DNA of 64,000 bases. Source: Deltaproteobacteria bacterium (GTDB lineage Bacteria; Desulfobacterota; Desulfobacteria; Desulfobacterales; Desulfosarcinaceae). Location: contig JAKALP010000018.1 of assembly GCA_021824175.1 (NCBI GenBank), forward strand, positions 1 through 64,000, given 5' to 3'. The notes below the pieces were generated by a model. The model was not told the DNA's origin, did not search any database, and worked only from the letters and a program-made list of their open reading frames with translations. Below are positions 27,776-36,323 of this stretch, piece by piece. Within the stretch, counting starts at the first letter, position 1. The number at the start of each line of letters is the position of its first letter. Position numbers and translations under genes: made by a program.

Positions 27776-28861
27776 ATGAAGTTCAAGAAAGAGTATATCA
27801 TTCTGATTGTCGTCATCGCAGCCCTGGTGCTTTATCTGACCACGCGTTCGGCCAATCATAATGTCGAGGGGCTGCCCCAATTGGCCAAACTGGACAGCAC
27901 CAAAATCAACCGCCTGGTAATCACCGTCAAAGAAGGCACCCCCCTTGAGTTGATCAAGAAGGATGAACACTGGGTCATTGAACCCAAGCAATATCCGGCC
28001 GACGGCATCAAAATCAAAAACATGGTCAATGCCATTGCCGATCTAAGCTTGACCGCAATGGTTTCCGAGGCCGGCAGCTATGACCGCTATGGCCTGACCC
28101 CCAAAGAAAAAACCGTGGTTCAAGCCTACAGCGAAGGCAAGGTGGTACGCAGCGTGGATGTGGGTAAAGCCGCACCCACCTTCCAACACACCTTTGTGAT
28201 GATTGAAGGCGATCCCAAAGTTTACCACGCCAGGGGACAGATCGACCACAATTTCGACCAGACTGTTGAAGCCCTGCGTGACAAAAAGGTTTTCGATGTT
28301 GACAAAGAGACGATCAAGGAGATTACTTTCTCCAAGGGCGACCAATCCATGACCCTGGTTAAAAAAGAGATCCCCAAGGAAGAAAAGAAAGAAGAAAAGA
28401 AAGAGGCGGCTGGTGAAGCCAAGGAAGAACCGAAAGCTCCGGCCGAACCCCCTCAAATCGAGTGGCAGAAGCCGGACGGCAAAGCCGTGGATAAAGCGGC
28501 CGTGGATCGCTTGCTGGGTGGTATCGCCCGGCTGGATTGCGATGGTTATCTGGCCGATGAAGACAAAGCCAAGTTGGTCAATGCAACGTATAACATCGCC
28601 TTCAAAACAGCTGACAACGAATACACTCTCTCCGTTTTCGCCAAGCAAGATGAAAAAGAGGAGAAGCTGCCTTCGAGTGCTTCGGCCAATGCCTATCCCT
28701 TTTATCTGACCAAGTGGCGGGTTGAAAAATTTGAGAAAGCCATCAATGAATTGCTGGGCATCAAAGAGCCGGAGAAGAAGACCCCCGAACCCCCCAAGAT
28801 GCCGGCCAAGGCCGAGCCCATTAAGGCGGATGCAAAGGATAAGAACAAGAAGACAAAATAA
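27776..28861 (+). CDS. DUF4340 domain-containing protein
   Basis: 361 residues. One N-terminal membrane helix (YIILIVVIAALVLYLTT) is followed by an extracytoplasmic DUF4340 domain: INRLVITVKEGTPLELIKKDEHWVI, YDRYGLTPKEKTVVQAY and VGKAAPTFQHTFVMIEGDP. A charged K/E-rich linker lies at about 200-225 and a second one closes the protein. DUF4340 proteins are usual partners of GldG-like genes. It is the last gene of the operon, ahead of a strong terminator. Confidence 0.9.
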   Translation: MKFKKEYIILIVVIAALVLYLTTRSANHNVEGLPQLAKLDSTKINRLVITVKEGTPLELIKKDEHWVIEPKQYPADGIKIKNMVNAIADLSLTAMVSEAGSYDRYGLTPKEKTVVQAYSEGKVVRSVDVGKAAPTFQHTFVMIEGDPKVYHARGQIDHNFDQTVEALRDKKVFDVDKETIKEITFSKGDQSMTLVKKEIPKEEKKEEKKEAAGEAKEEPKAPAEPPQIEWQKPDGKAVDKAAVDRLLGGIARLDCDGYLADEDKAKLVNATYNIAFKTADNEYTLSVFAKQDEKEEKLPSSASANAYPFYLTKWRVEKFEKAINELLGIKEPEKKTPEPPKMPAKAEPIKADAKDKNKKTK

Positions 28862-28880
28862 TTCTTAAAATAGAGTATTA

Positions 28881-28920
28881 AAAACCCCGGACCTGGTTAC
28901 GCCAGGTCCGGGGTTTTTTT
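28881..28920 (+). terminator. Rho-independent terminator of the ABC operon
   Basis: A perfect 12-bp GC-rich stem (CCCCGGACCTGG/CCAGGTCCGGGG) with a 5-base loop, followed by seven T. It begins 20 bases after the DUF4340 stop codon. Flanking A and T runs may make it bidirectional. Confidence 0.95.
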
Positions 28921-28966
28921 ATTGTTTTGTTGCTCGCGGCGCATTTACTTCTACGAGACTAAGCTG

Positions 28967-29073
28967 TTCAACGCAGAGGCGCGGAGGGCGCAAAGGTTCG
29001 CAGAGATTAAAAAGCAAAACTAAGATCTGGGTATGCATTTAAAAATAATACCTCTGCGTCTCTGCGTTGAAGA
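28967..29073. repeat. Nonamer-array inverted-repeat element
   Basis: The left arm (28967-29006) is four 9-base units (AACGCAGAG, GCGCGGAGG, GCGCAAAGG, TTCGCAGAG). The right arm (29051-29073) carries the reverse-complement type (CCTCTGCGTCTCTGCGTTGA). About 45 AT-rich bases lie between. Similar sequences are common intergenic repeats in several bacterial phyla. It sits between the converging ABC and tonB transcripts. Confidence 0.65.
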
Positions 29074-29149
29074 TTTATTCAGTCCCCCTTATCGTGCTTG
29101 AAACGAAGAAATCTTCATCTTAGACTTTATACCTTCAACCTTATAGCTT

Positions 29150-29884
29150 TTACTTCAACTCAAACCGCACCGGCACCCGCACCCACATTTCCACGGCCTG
29201 GCCCAGGCGCCGAGCAGGTTCAAAGCGCCACTGCCGCACGGCATTGAGTGCACTGCGATCCAGCATGGCAAAACCGGAGCTTTGATGCATCTTGACCTGG
29301 GCGGCCCGGCCCTGGGGGTCCACCAGCACATCAAGCAGTACGGTCCCTTGCGAGTTTCTGCGCCGGGCCGCATCCGGGTAAACAGGCACCGGATTTTGCT
29401 CATAGAGCGGCACCGAAGCCTGGATTGCACCTCCCCCCGTAACAACGCCTTGCGATGGCGCAGCCTTCGGGTCCTGAAATGCGCCTTCGGCTGCCGCGCC
29501 GTTTGCTTCCTCTCCTGTCGCCGCATCAGACGGAGCGTCTTCCGTGACAGCCGGCGGAGCGACCGGGGACGGCTCGGAAGCAGACGACGCGGTGGTCGCT
29601 TTGCGCTTTTTCACAACGGCTTTTACCTTCTTAGGCACAGATGGTATGGGCGCTACCGCCGCAGATGGCACTGCCTGCAAGGCCGGAGCACCATCGGGCG
29701 GCAAGGTGGTCAACGATAAAACGATCACATTACCGGCCGGAACGGCCCAAACCGGCTGGGTACTTAAATTGAACTTAAAGAGAAGAAAAACGAGCAAATG
29801 GCCCAACAGGGCCGCCAGCAGGGGGTAAATCCACTCCCTCTTGCGGGCGGTAAACGGATTCTCATGCTGGACAGCCCGGGTCAT
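29150..29884 (-). CDS. tonB: TonB family energy-transducing protein
   Basis: About 244 residues. One N-terminal membrane helix (IYPLLAALLGHLLVFLLFKF), a long A/P/K-rich periplasmic spacer with a VKKRK stretch, and a C-terminal TonB domain (YPDAARRRNSQGTVLLDVLVD ... SALNAVRQWRFEPARR). It transmits proton-motive force to outer-membrane receptors. It follows btuB with 9 bases between the stop and this ATG; a GTG at 29890 is an alternative start. It is thus probably dedicated to B12 uptake and under the same riboswitch. ExbB and ExbD are not adjacent. Confidence 0.9.
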   Translation of the reverse strand: MTRAVQHENPFTARKREWIYPLLAALLGHLLVFLLFKFNLSTQPVWAVPAGNVIVLSLTTLPPDGAPALQAVPSAAVAPIPSVPKKVKAVVKKRKATTASSASEPSPVAPPAVTEDAPSDAATGEEANGAAAEGAFQDPKAAPSQGVVTGGGAIQASVPLYEQNPVPVYPDAARRRNSQGTVLLDVLVDPQGRAAQVKMHQSSGFAMLDRSALNAVRQWRFEPARRLGQAVEMWVRVPVRFELK

Positions 29885-29893
29885 AGCCACTGC

Positions 29894-31936
29894 CTATTTG
29901 CCGCCGAAGCGAGCGCTGATCCCGGCCAGAATATTGAATTTGGGCGATGGGTAATATCCGGGTTCGTTAGTAAATGTCTGGGAATTGTAGCTAACCCCGC
30001 CGTAAGAAGCATACTCTTGATTGAAGATATTGTTCAGGTTCACGAAAAAAGTCAGCCAACGCCAATCGTATTTGCCATTGGCATTGATGACCGTATAGGG
30101 GTCCTGCTTTTTATAGACATTGTTAAAATCGCTGATCAGATAACGATCTCCCACATAGATGCCGTTCAAGCCCAACGCCAGACCCATGTCAAAGGCATAG
30201 CCAATATTTGCGCTGGCGCGATGTTCCGGCACGTCGGGAATGGTGGCGCCACTAAAAGTACCATCTTCGATGGAGGCATGGGTCTGGGTGTAGGTTGCGC
30301 CACCGGACCAGCCATTGCGACGGTAATCCACGCCCACCTCGAATCCCCGGCGCAATGTATCGCCATCCAGATTTTCATTGGAGTAGGTGACGGGATTATA
30401 GAAGATCTCCTCTTCGGTCTCGATATTGAACAGGTTGATGTTTAGGCCCATATGTTCGGTCATGGGCAACCGGGTACCCACTTCAAACTGGCGTGAAGTT
30501 TGGGGTTGCATTTGGGCATTAATTTCATTGGTGAAGTAGCTGAACAGCTCATCGATCAAGGGATAACGGAAACTGCTGCCATAGTTGACATACACCTTGG
30601 CGCCGCTCAAAGCATAATTGAGGCCGAAGCTGTATGCTTCTTCGTCAAAAATGCGCTCTTGGTCCGAATTGAATGCTTCGGAGTCGCTGGTACCATTGCC
30701 GCCCAAATTGAATTTGGCATTGTCGTAGCGATAGCCGGCGGAAAAAGTTAAGTTGGGCGTGATGCCCAAATCATCGTTGATATAATAACCGCTGTTCTCT
30801 TTATCCAAATTGAACTGGCCGATAGAAAGCGATGAGAAGTATTCGGAAGTATTGGTGACATCTTCCTTGGCGAGGGCGTAATCCATTCCCAGGACCACAC
30901 GGTTGGAGACATCGCCAAAATTCTCCTGGAAGGTCAGATGGGGTGTCAGAGTAATAGTGTTGATGGTGGAATCGCCCGCAAACCAGCCGCCTTCAAATGA
31001 AGCATATTGGGAGACATCCCGGGATCGATAGCCCAAATCAATTTTGAACGCATCCTGGGTCAAAAAGAAAAGTTCCACCCCCGCCTTGCCGTAGTAATCC
31101 TGGGTGTTGGCAAAATCGTCGGGGTGAAAAGTATCGGTAGGCTTGGCGCCGTTGTCAAATTCAGACTGCAAAATGGCTCCCGGCAGGCGGGTGTCGTCTT
31201 TGTGATAACCGCCACTGAAATCCAGGCTCACTTTCTCGTTGGGGTCCAGGCCCACATCGATGCCGGCATCCTTGGCTTCGGTATCGCTGTTGTCCCGATA
31301 GCCGTCGGACTTCAAATAGCTGCCGGTCAAATCCAGCGAAGCCATACCGATCGTGGCGCTGCCCCCGGCCATGCCTTTAAAGGTATCGTAGCTGCCATAT
31401 TGCACTGCGCCCCGGGCCGCATTGGCCGCGCCCTTTTTGGTAATGATGTTAATGACGCCGCCCGTGGCGTTATCGCCATATAATACGCTGCCGCGCGACC
31501 CCGGCACCACCTCGATGCGCTCGATGCGCTCCAGCGGGATCAAGGTCCAGTCCGTGCCGCTCAAATCCGGGGCATTGATGCGCCGGCCATCCACCAGCAC
31601 CAGCAAGTTGGCGGGCGCGCTTTCGCCGAATCCCCTTAAATCCACGGCGTAACTGCGATTGTTGCCGGCCACATCACTCACATGCAATCCGGCGGCGGCC
31701 AATACTTCCGGCACGTTCTGGGCATTAGACTGTTCGATCTCCTTGGCATCGATGACGGTCACATGGGCCGGTACTTTGGCCACCGTCTCCGCTTCGCGGC
31801 TGGCGGTGACCACCACTTCTTCCATGGTCGTCTGTGGTTTGCCTTGTTTGTCCGTCTCCTCGGCCCGAACGGTTTGCGTGATCGCGCTCAACAGCACCAA
31901 CACCCCGGTGGCCACTCCAAATACTACTCTGTGCAT
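29894..31936 (-). CDS. btuB: TonB-dependent vitamin B12 receptor BtuB
   Basis: 680 residues: a signal peptide (to about residue 24, ending VRA-EE), a TonB box in TMEEVVVTAS, a plug domain (LVLVDGRRINAPDLSGTDW, IERIEVVPGSRGSVLYGDNATGGVINIIT) and a 22-strand type barrel ending with the terminal aromatic-rich strand (KFNILAGISARFGGK). The B12 assignment rests on the cobalamin riboswitch in its leader. A GGGAGGA site precedes the ATG at 31936; a GTG one codon earlier is possible. The downstream tonB gene completes the operon. Confidence 0.93.
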   Translation of the reverse strand: MHRVVFGVATGVLVLLSAITQTVRAEETDKQGKPQTTMEEVVVTASREAETVAKVPAHVTVIDAKEIEQSNAQNVPEVLAAAGLHVSDVAGNNRSYAVDLRGFGESAPANLLVLVDGRRINAPDLSGTDWTLIPLERIERIEVVPGSRGSVLYGDNATGGVINIITKKGAANAARGAVQYGSYDTFKGMAGGSATIGMASLDLTGSYLKSDGYRDNSDTEAKDAGIDVGLDPNEKVSLDFSGGYHKDDTRLPGAILQSEFDNGAKPTDTFHPDDFANTQDYYGKAGVELFFLTQDAFKIDLGYRSRDVSQYASFEGGWFAGDSTINTITLTPHLTFQENFGDVSNRVVLGMDYALAKEDVTNTSEYFSSLSIGQFNLDKENSGYYINDDLGITPNLTFSAGYRYDNAKFNLGGNGTSDSEAFNSDQERIFDEEAYSFGLNYALSGAKVYVNYGSSFRYPLIDELFSYFTNEINAQMQPQTSRQFEVGTRLPMTEHMGLNINLFNIETEEEIFYNPVTYSNENLDGDTLRRGFEVGVDYRRNGWSGGATYTQTHASIEDGTFSGATIPDVPEHRASANIGYAFDMGLALGLNGIYVGDRYLISDFNNVYKKQDPYTVINANGKYDWRWLTFFVNLNNIFNQEYASYGGVSYNSQTFTNEPGYYPSPKFNILAGISARFGGK

Positions 31937-31997
31937 CACTGTCTCCTCCCATTTAGCGATCGTTGCGGCCGCACTGCCGGCCGTCGGGGTCCGGGAG

Positions 31998-32037
31998 AAA
32001 AAAAAATCCCGGACCGATAAGTTCTCGATCCGGGATT
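31998..32037 (-). terminator. Leader terminator (riboswitch expression platform) of btuB
   Basis: On the minus strand AATCCCGGA/TCCGGGATT (32037-32029 with 32013-32005) forms a 9-bp stem followed by a run of nine T. It lies between the aptamer and btuB, as expected for a B12-induced transcription stop. A mutually exclusive hairpin (32015-32007 with 31996-31988, GGTCCGGGA/TCCCGGACC) overlaps its 3' arm. Confidence 0.8.
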
Positions 32038-32121
32038 TCCCTTTTTTATCCGCTTGATCTATCTAAATGCGACCGATCTTTTCCGCCAACGGTGGTCCAC
32101 GCCATTGAACTTGGCCGCAAA

Positions 32122-32309
32122 CGCTCAGGCAGGTCTTCTGACTTCCCCACCCCACTCGCGGCCTTCCCATCCCAGCTGGACAGTGGCACACAGGGCGCTT
32201 GAGGTTCCCGATACCAATCGCATCGGGCGGGGTCACAGCGGCGGGCCCGTCCCCGAATCACACGGGGTTCCCTTTTCAGCTCCCAAAGCGGGAGCACCTG
32301 AACACCCAT
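32122..32309 (-). promoter_or_regulatory. Cobalamin riboswitch
   Basis: Read on the minus strand, the leader shows the conserved cobalamin aptamer blocks in order: GTTCAGGTGC near the 5' end, GGGAACCCCGTGTGA, ACGGGCCCGC-CGCTGTGACC, and AAGTCAGAAGACCTGCC near the 3' end. The last block is the B12-box region. It precedes btuB by about 185 bases with a terminator in between, so high B12 should reduce btuB-tonB expression. Confidence 0.93.
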
Positions 32310-32311
32310 GG

Positions 32312-32340
32312 CCCTAACGTATCGCGGCGGGCAATGTCAA
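32312..32340 (-). promoter_or_regulatory. Possible promoter of the riboswitch-btuB transcript
   Basis: On the minus strand a consensus TTGACA (32340-32335) is followed after 17 bases by TTAGGG (32317-32312), a weak -10. The predicted start falls right at the 5' edge of the riboswitch. The -35 box overlaps the stop codon of the acyl-CoA dehydrogenase gene. Confidence 0.4.
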
Positions 32341-33491
32341 GATGTTCTTTTCTTCGCGCCTTTATGCAGATGGTTGGCGATGATGACTTTTTGGATTTCC
32401 GTGGTGCCTTCGTAGACCCGCAATGGCCGGATTTCCCGATAGAGGCGCTCCACCACCGCGCCTTTGACCACCCCCACGCCGCCATGGATCTGAACGGCCT
32501 GGTCAATGCAGCGGAAAGCCGCTTCGGTGGCAAAGAGTTTGGCAATGGAGGAATGATAGGAAGCGCTGGGGTCGTTCTGATCCTTTTTCATCGCCGCCAG
32601 GTAGACCAGGCTGCGGGCTGCCTCGATCTCCACGGCCATATCGGCCAGTTTGAACGCAGTGGATTGAAATTCCGCGATGGGCCGCCCGAATTGCGCCCGT
32701 TTCTGGGCGTAGGCTAAGCTCTCTTGCAGGGCGACCTGGGCCATACCCAAAGCCGCGGCTCCCACGGACATGCGCATCAGGTCCAGGGTCTGCATGGCCA
32801 GTTTGAACCCACCGCCCACGGCTCCCAGCAGATTCGCCTTGGGAACCCGCAGGTGATGGATTTCAAACTCGACGATGTCATGGGCGGCCATCAAGTCGAT
32901 GCGCCAGTCCACATTCCAGCCGGGCATGGTTTTTTCCACAATAAAGGCCGAGATGGATTTGGGATTATCCGCGCTGGCAGTGCGGGCGAAAAGCACGCCC
33001 ATATCAGCGGAAAACCCATTGGAGATAAATCGCTTGCGGCCATTGATGACAAAACAATCGCCGTCGGGCTGGGCCGTGGTTTGCATGGCGGCCACATCCG
33101 AGCCAGCCTCGGGTTCGGTCAGGCAAAAAGTGGTCAGGCGCTGGCCCGCCGCCAGAGCGGGTAAATACTTCTTCTTCTGGGCTTCCGTACCGGCCAACAC
33201 GATGGGATATCCACCCAGTCCCTGCATGGCCAATGTGGTATCCGCCGGTCCGAAGACACCGGCGATGGCCTCGCGGGCCAGGCAGATACGCACCGCACTC
33301 AAGCCTTGGCCGCCGTACTCTTTGGGGTAGAGCGGGCCATAGAGACCGGAGTGCATCAAAGAATTTCGCAGGGCCGCGGGAACCTCGTTGATCTCGCCTA
33401 ATTTTTTAGCCAGGGGAGCCAATTGCTCCTGGGCATAAGCTTGGCACTGGGCCTTGAAAGCGAGATCTTCCGTGGAAAGAAGGCCATGCAT
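32337..33491 (-). CDS. Acyl-CoA dehydrogenase
   Basis: 384 residues, full length. The flavin-dependent family is shown by FCLTEPEAGSDVAAMQTTA, YAQKRAQFGRPIAEFQ, AVQIHGGVGVVKGAVVERLYRE and the catalytic Glu in VYEGTTEIQK. It would oxidise an acyl-CoA to the enoyl-CoA, passing electrons to ETF. No ETF, thiolase or CoA-ligase genes are near, so chain length and pathway are open. A GGGAGG site precedes the ATG. The ABM gene lies 59 bases upstream on the same strand. Confidence 0.93.
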   Translation of the reverse strand: MHGLLSTEDLAFKAQCQAYAQEQLAPLAKKLGEINEVPAALRNSLMHSGLYGPLYPKEYGGQGLSAVRICLAREAIAGVFGPADTTLAMQGLGGYPIVLAGTEAQKKKYLPALAAGQRLTTFCLTEPEAGSDVAAMQTTAQPDGDCFVINGRKRFISNGFSADMGVLFARTASADNPKSISAFIVEKTMPGWNVDWRIDLMAAHDIVEFEIHHLRVPKANLLGAVGGGFKLAMQTLDLMRMSVGAAALGMAQVALQESLAYAQKRAQFGRPIAEFQSTAFKLADMAVEIEAARSLVYLAAMKKDQNDPSASYHSSIAKLFATEAAFRCIDQAVQIHGGVGVVKGAVVERLYREIRPLRVYEGTTEIQKVIIANHLHKGAKKRTS

Positions 33492-33550
33492 GATTTGGTC
33501 CTCCCTTGCGTTTTAGGCCGCAAGCAGTCAAGCCCTGCGATGCAATCAGT

Positions 33551-33850
33551 TTAACGCACAACAACTTCCAGCTCGTCCATAACGGCGATGTCCGGCCGGC
33601 CGGCCAGAACGGTGGCCAGCTTGGCGGAGAACTCTTTGAAATGAGGGGTAGATGAGTGGGCGCCCAGGGCCTCTTTGTCTTTATATCGTTCCACAATCAC
33701 CAGGGTATTGGGATCCGAAGGCTTGCGGCTCAAGCTATAGAGCAAGGTCCCTGGCTCGGCGGCTACCTTTTCCATCATCTTTTTGAGCAGGGTGATGGTT
33801 TCCTCTGTTTTGCCTTCCTGAATCGTCAGTTTTGCTATCACGGTGATCAT
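33551..33850 (-). CDS. Antibiotic biosynthesis monooxygenase (ABM)-domain protein, YgiN-like
   Basis: 99-residue single ABM domain: MITVIAKLTIQEGKTEETITLLKKM, TLLYSLSRKPSDPNTLVIVERYKDKEALGAHSSTPHFKEF. The His of the TPHF segment is the conserved position of the YgiN/quinol monooxygenase group. These small dimeric ferredoxin-like proteins act on quinols or aromatic compounds without cofactors. A GGAGG site 6 bases before the ATG supports the start. Confidence 0.88.
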   Translation of the reverse strand: MITVIAKLTIQEGKTEETITLLKKMMEKVAAEPGTLLYSLSRKPSDPNTLVIVERYKDKEALGAHSSTPHFKEFSAKLATVLAGRPDIAVMDELEVVVR

Positions 33851-34242
33851 GTTTGCCTCCAGATGTTAAATTATCCGCCCAAAGAACGGCTTTCTCCTCA
33901 TAGGTATGGAACAGATCTGAACTCGCGCCGGGGGGGGGAAGATCGGTTGGAATTTTCGCTGATATCCGATCCAGGCGCCTATTGGGTGCTGGGTGGGGTT
34001 GTAGAAAAGTTCCAAGTGCTTGTCAATCCGCCATTGCCTCTTGCACTCTTTTTTACAACTGTGTTAAAAGTCCCCGCTTGCTTTACCAAGATCGCCATCA
34101 GTATTGGCCTTTTCCCGCTCCCATTGGATTTCTTGCAGCCTCCAGGTCTCGGCCGTTTGACGTTTTAGGCAATGCCCTTCCCCCCGCATGGCTGTTCTGC
34201 CCTTTGGCCGACCTGAAGTTGAATTGGAGATGAATTGCAGTT
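33851..34242. other. Divergent intergenic region
   Basis: 392 bases between the ABM gene and the hybrid kinase gene. No family-supported frame or RNA gene is seen. A run of nine G lies at about 33930-33938. Confidence 0.4.
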
Positions 34243-36255
34243 ATGGCACCACCGCCCAAAGATACAACCGGCACACTGTACCACCACAATAACGCATCAT
34301 CGGCTATTGCTCCGTCCCAAATCACATCCATGCCCCATGACATCCAAACGTATCAGCAATACTACCAGGCTCTGGCCGATCACCTGCGTGACGGGCTGGT
34401 GGTTTACCGGGCCGTGGACAATGGCAATGACTTCTTGATCATTGAGTTTAACCCAGCCGCTGAACGAATCGAACAAATCCGCAAAGAGCAGGTCTTGGGC
34501 CAGAGGCTGAGCAAAGTATTTCCAGGTGTGGCCCCATTCGGGTTGCTGGAAGTATTGCGGCGGGTTTGGCAAACCGGCCGGACCGAACATTTCCCCGTCC
34601 ATCGTTACGTAGATGACCGCATCAGCGGGTGGCGCGAGAATCTGGTGTATAGGCTGCCCAGTGGCGATGTTGTGGCGCTTTACAGTGACGAGACCCAACA
34701 TAAACAATATGAACAGGATCTCAAAAGAACCAACCAGGCTCACAAGGCCGCCCTGGCCATGGCCCGGCTGGGTTACTGGCAGTATGACGCTGCTCGTCGC
34801 CGGGTTGAATGGTCTGATCAGATGTTTTCACTGCTGGGCAGGGACCCCGCCCTGGGAGTACCCAGCCTGGATGAACATCTGCACTTGATTCACCCCGAAG
34901 ACCGAAATCTTATTGCCAAAACCACCCGTCGCGCTTTGGAAAAGGGGGAAAGCAGTGAAGTGGTGGTACGCATTTTAATGCCAAACCAAAACGTGCGTTG
35001 GCTAACCACCCAATGCCACCCCCAGTATAATGAGAGCGGCGCTATTACCGGCTTGAATGGAATTATTCTGGATATCACCGAAATCAAGGAGGCCGAAATG
35101 GCGCGGGAGTCGCTTGAACTCCAGCTGCATCGCTCCCAGAAGATGGAAGCCCTCGGCACCATTACGGGCGGCATCGCCCATGACTTCAACAATATTCTCG
35201 GTATCATCTTGGGCAATGCCGAACTGGCCAAGGATGAAGTGCCCCCCACCAGCGCGGCCAAAGGCAACCTTGATGAGATTGTGCAGGCCACGCTGCGCGC
35301 CAAGGAGATCATTCGGCAATTGCTCAGTTTTGCCCGCGATCCCAGCTACAAGCCCGTGCCCACGGATCTGGGGCGCATCGTAGAGGAATCGATCCAGTTA
35401 ATCCGTGCCGCGGTGCCGGCCAACATCCAAATCCGTCAAGCCATCCGGTCCTCCCATCCCATCATCCATGCCGATGCCAGTCAAATACGCCAAATTCTGC
35501 TGAACCTGTGCACCAATGCCATGCATGCCATGGAACCGGACGGCGGTCTTTTGGAAATCGCGGTCCATGAAGTAAAGGTCGCTGAGAGCCATTCCCATGC
35601 GGAAAAAAGGCTGACGCCGGGTGACTATCTCTGCCTCAGCGTTCGCGATACGGGTCATGGCATCGATCCGGAATGCATCGAGCGCATCTTTGATCCTTAT
35701 TTCACCACCAAGGAGGTGGGCAAGGGTTCGGGCCTGGGGCTGGCGGTGGTTCACGGCATCGTGCAAAAACATGGGGCCATGATCACCGTGGAGAGCAAGA
35801 AAGGCCGCGGTACGCTATTTTCCATCTTCTTTCCCCGCTGCCAATCACCGGATGGGGCCGCTAACTCAGGCACGGCCACCAAGGGCCATGAGTCCATTCT
35901 GGTGGTGGATGACGAGAAATCATTGGCCAATGCCTACCGCAAGATCCTCCAACAGTCAGGATACCAGGTAACTACGGCTGAAAACGGTGAGCAGGCTCTA
36001 TCGCTGATCCAAAAGGAGTCGTTGCGATTCGACCTGGTCATCAGCGACATGGCCATGCCGGGCATGCGCGGCGATGTTCTGGCCCAGCAGATTCGGATAA
36101 CCCGGCCGGACCTGCCGGTTTTGCTTTGCACCGGCTTCAGCGCTCAAATGACTCCCGAAAAGGCGCGGGCCATGGGGGTCCACTTTACCGAAAAGCCGAT
36201 CGGCCGGCACAGCCTGACTCAATTGGTGCGCCGGATCCTGGATGGCAAAAGATAA
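34243..36255 (+). CDS. PAS-containing hybrid sensor histidine kinase/response regulator
   Basis: 670 residues, no membrane helix, so cytoplasmic. Two PAS folds occupy about 35-155 and 165-290 (LGYWQYDAARRRVEWSDQMFSLLGRDP, GLNGIILDITEIKEAE). The dimerisation/phosphoacceptor domain has His313 in GTITGGIAHDFNNILG. The ATPase domain follows (N-box NLCTNAMHAM, DTGHGI, GSGLGLAVVHGIV). A C-terminal receiver (about 550-668) has Asp602 in LVISDMAMPGMRGD and the Lys of TEKPIG. The HDFNN type is common in soluble NtrB-like kinases. The start is uncertain; ATG 34330 (MPHDIQ) is an alternative. The output partner is not adjacent. Confidence 0.92.
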   Translation: MAPPPKDTTGTLYHHNNASSAIAPSQITSMPHDIQTYQQYYQALADHLRDGLVVYRAVDNGNDFLIIEFNPAAERIEQIRKEQVLGQRLSKVFPGVAPFGLLEVLRRVWQTGRTEHFPVHRYVDDRISGWRENLVYRLPSGDVVALYSDETQHKQYEQDLKRTNQAHKAALAMARLGYWQYDAARRRVEWSDQMFSLLGRDPALGVPSLDEHLHLIHPEDRNLIAKTTRRALEKGESSEVVVRILMPNQNVRWLTTQCHPQYNESGAITGLNGIILDITEIKEAEMARESLELQLHRSQKMEALGTITGGIAHDFNNILGIILGNAELAKDEVPPTSAAKGNLDEIVQATLRAKEIIRQLLSFARDPSYKPVPTDLGRIVEESIQLIRAAVPANIQIRQAIRSSHPIIHADASQIRQILLNLCTNAMHAMEPDGGLLEIAVHEVKVAESHSHAEKRLTPGDYLCLSVRDTGHGIDPECIERIFDPYFTTKEVGKGSGLGLAVVHGIVQKHGAMITVESKKGRGTLFSIFFPRCQSPDGAANSGTATKGHESILVVDDEKSLANAYRKILQQSGYQVTTAENGEQALSLIQKESLRFDLVISDMAMPGMRGDVLAQQIRITRPDLPVLLCTGFSAQMTPEKARAMGVHFTEKPIGRHSLTQLVRRILDGKR

Positions 36256-36284
36256 AAAAAGAGGCTCCCCGCCGGCGGGGAGCC
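36253..36284 (-). terminator. Terminator of the 1375-residue membrane protein gene
   Basis: GGCTCCCCGCC and GGCGGGGAGCC form a perfect 22-base palindrome, followed on the minus strand by TCTTTTTTT. It lies 40 bases after the stop of the minus-strand gene and just beyond the stop of the plus-strand kinase, so it may work for both. Confidence 0.85.
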
Positions 36285-36323
36285 AAATAGGGAAGTCGCG
36301 CGACTCGTTCTTGCTTCCTTTTT

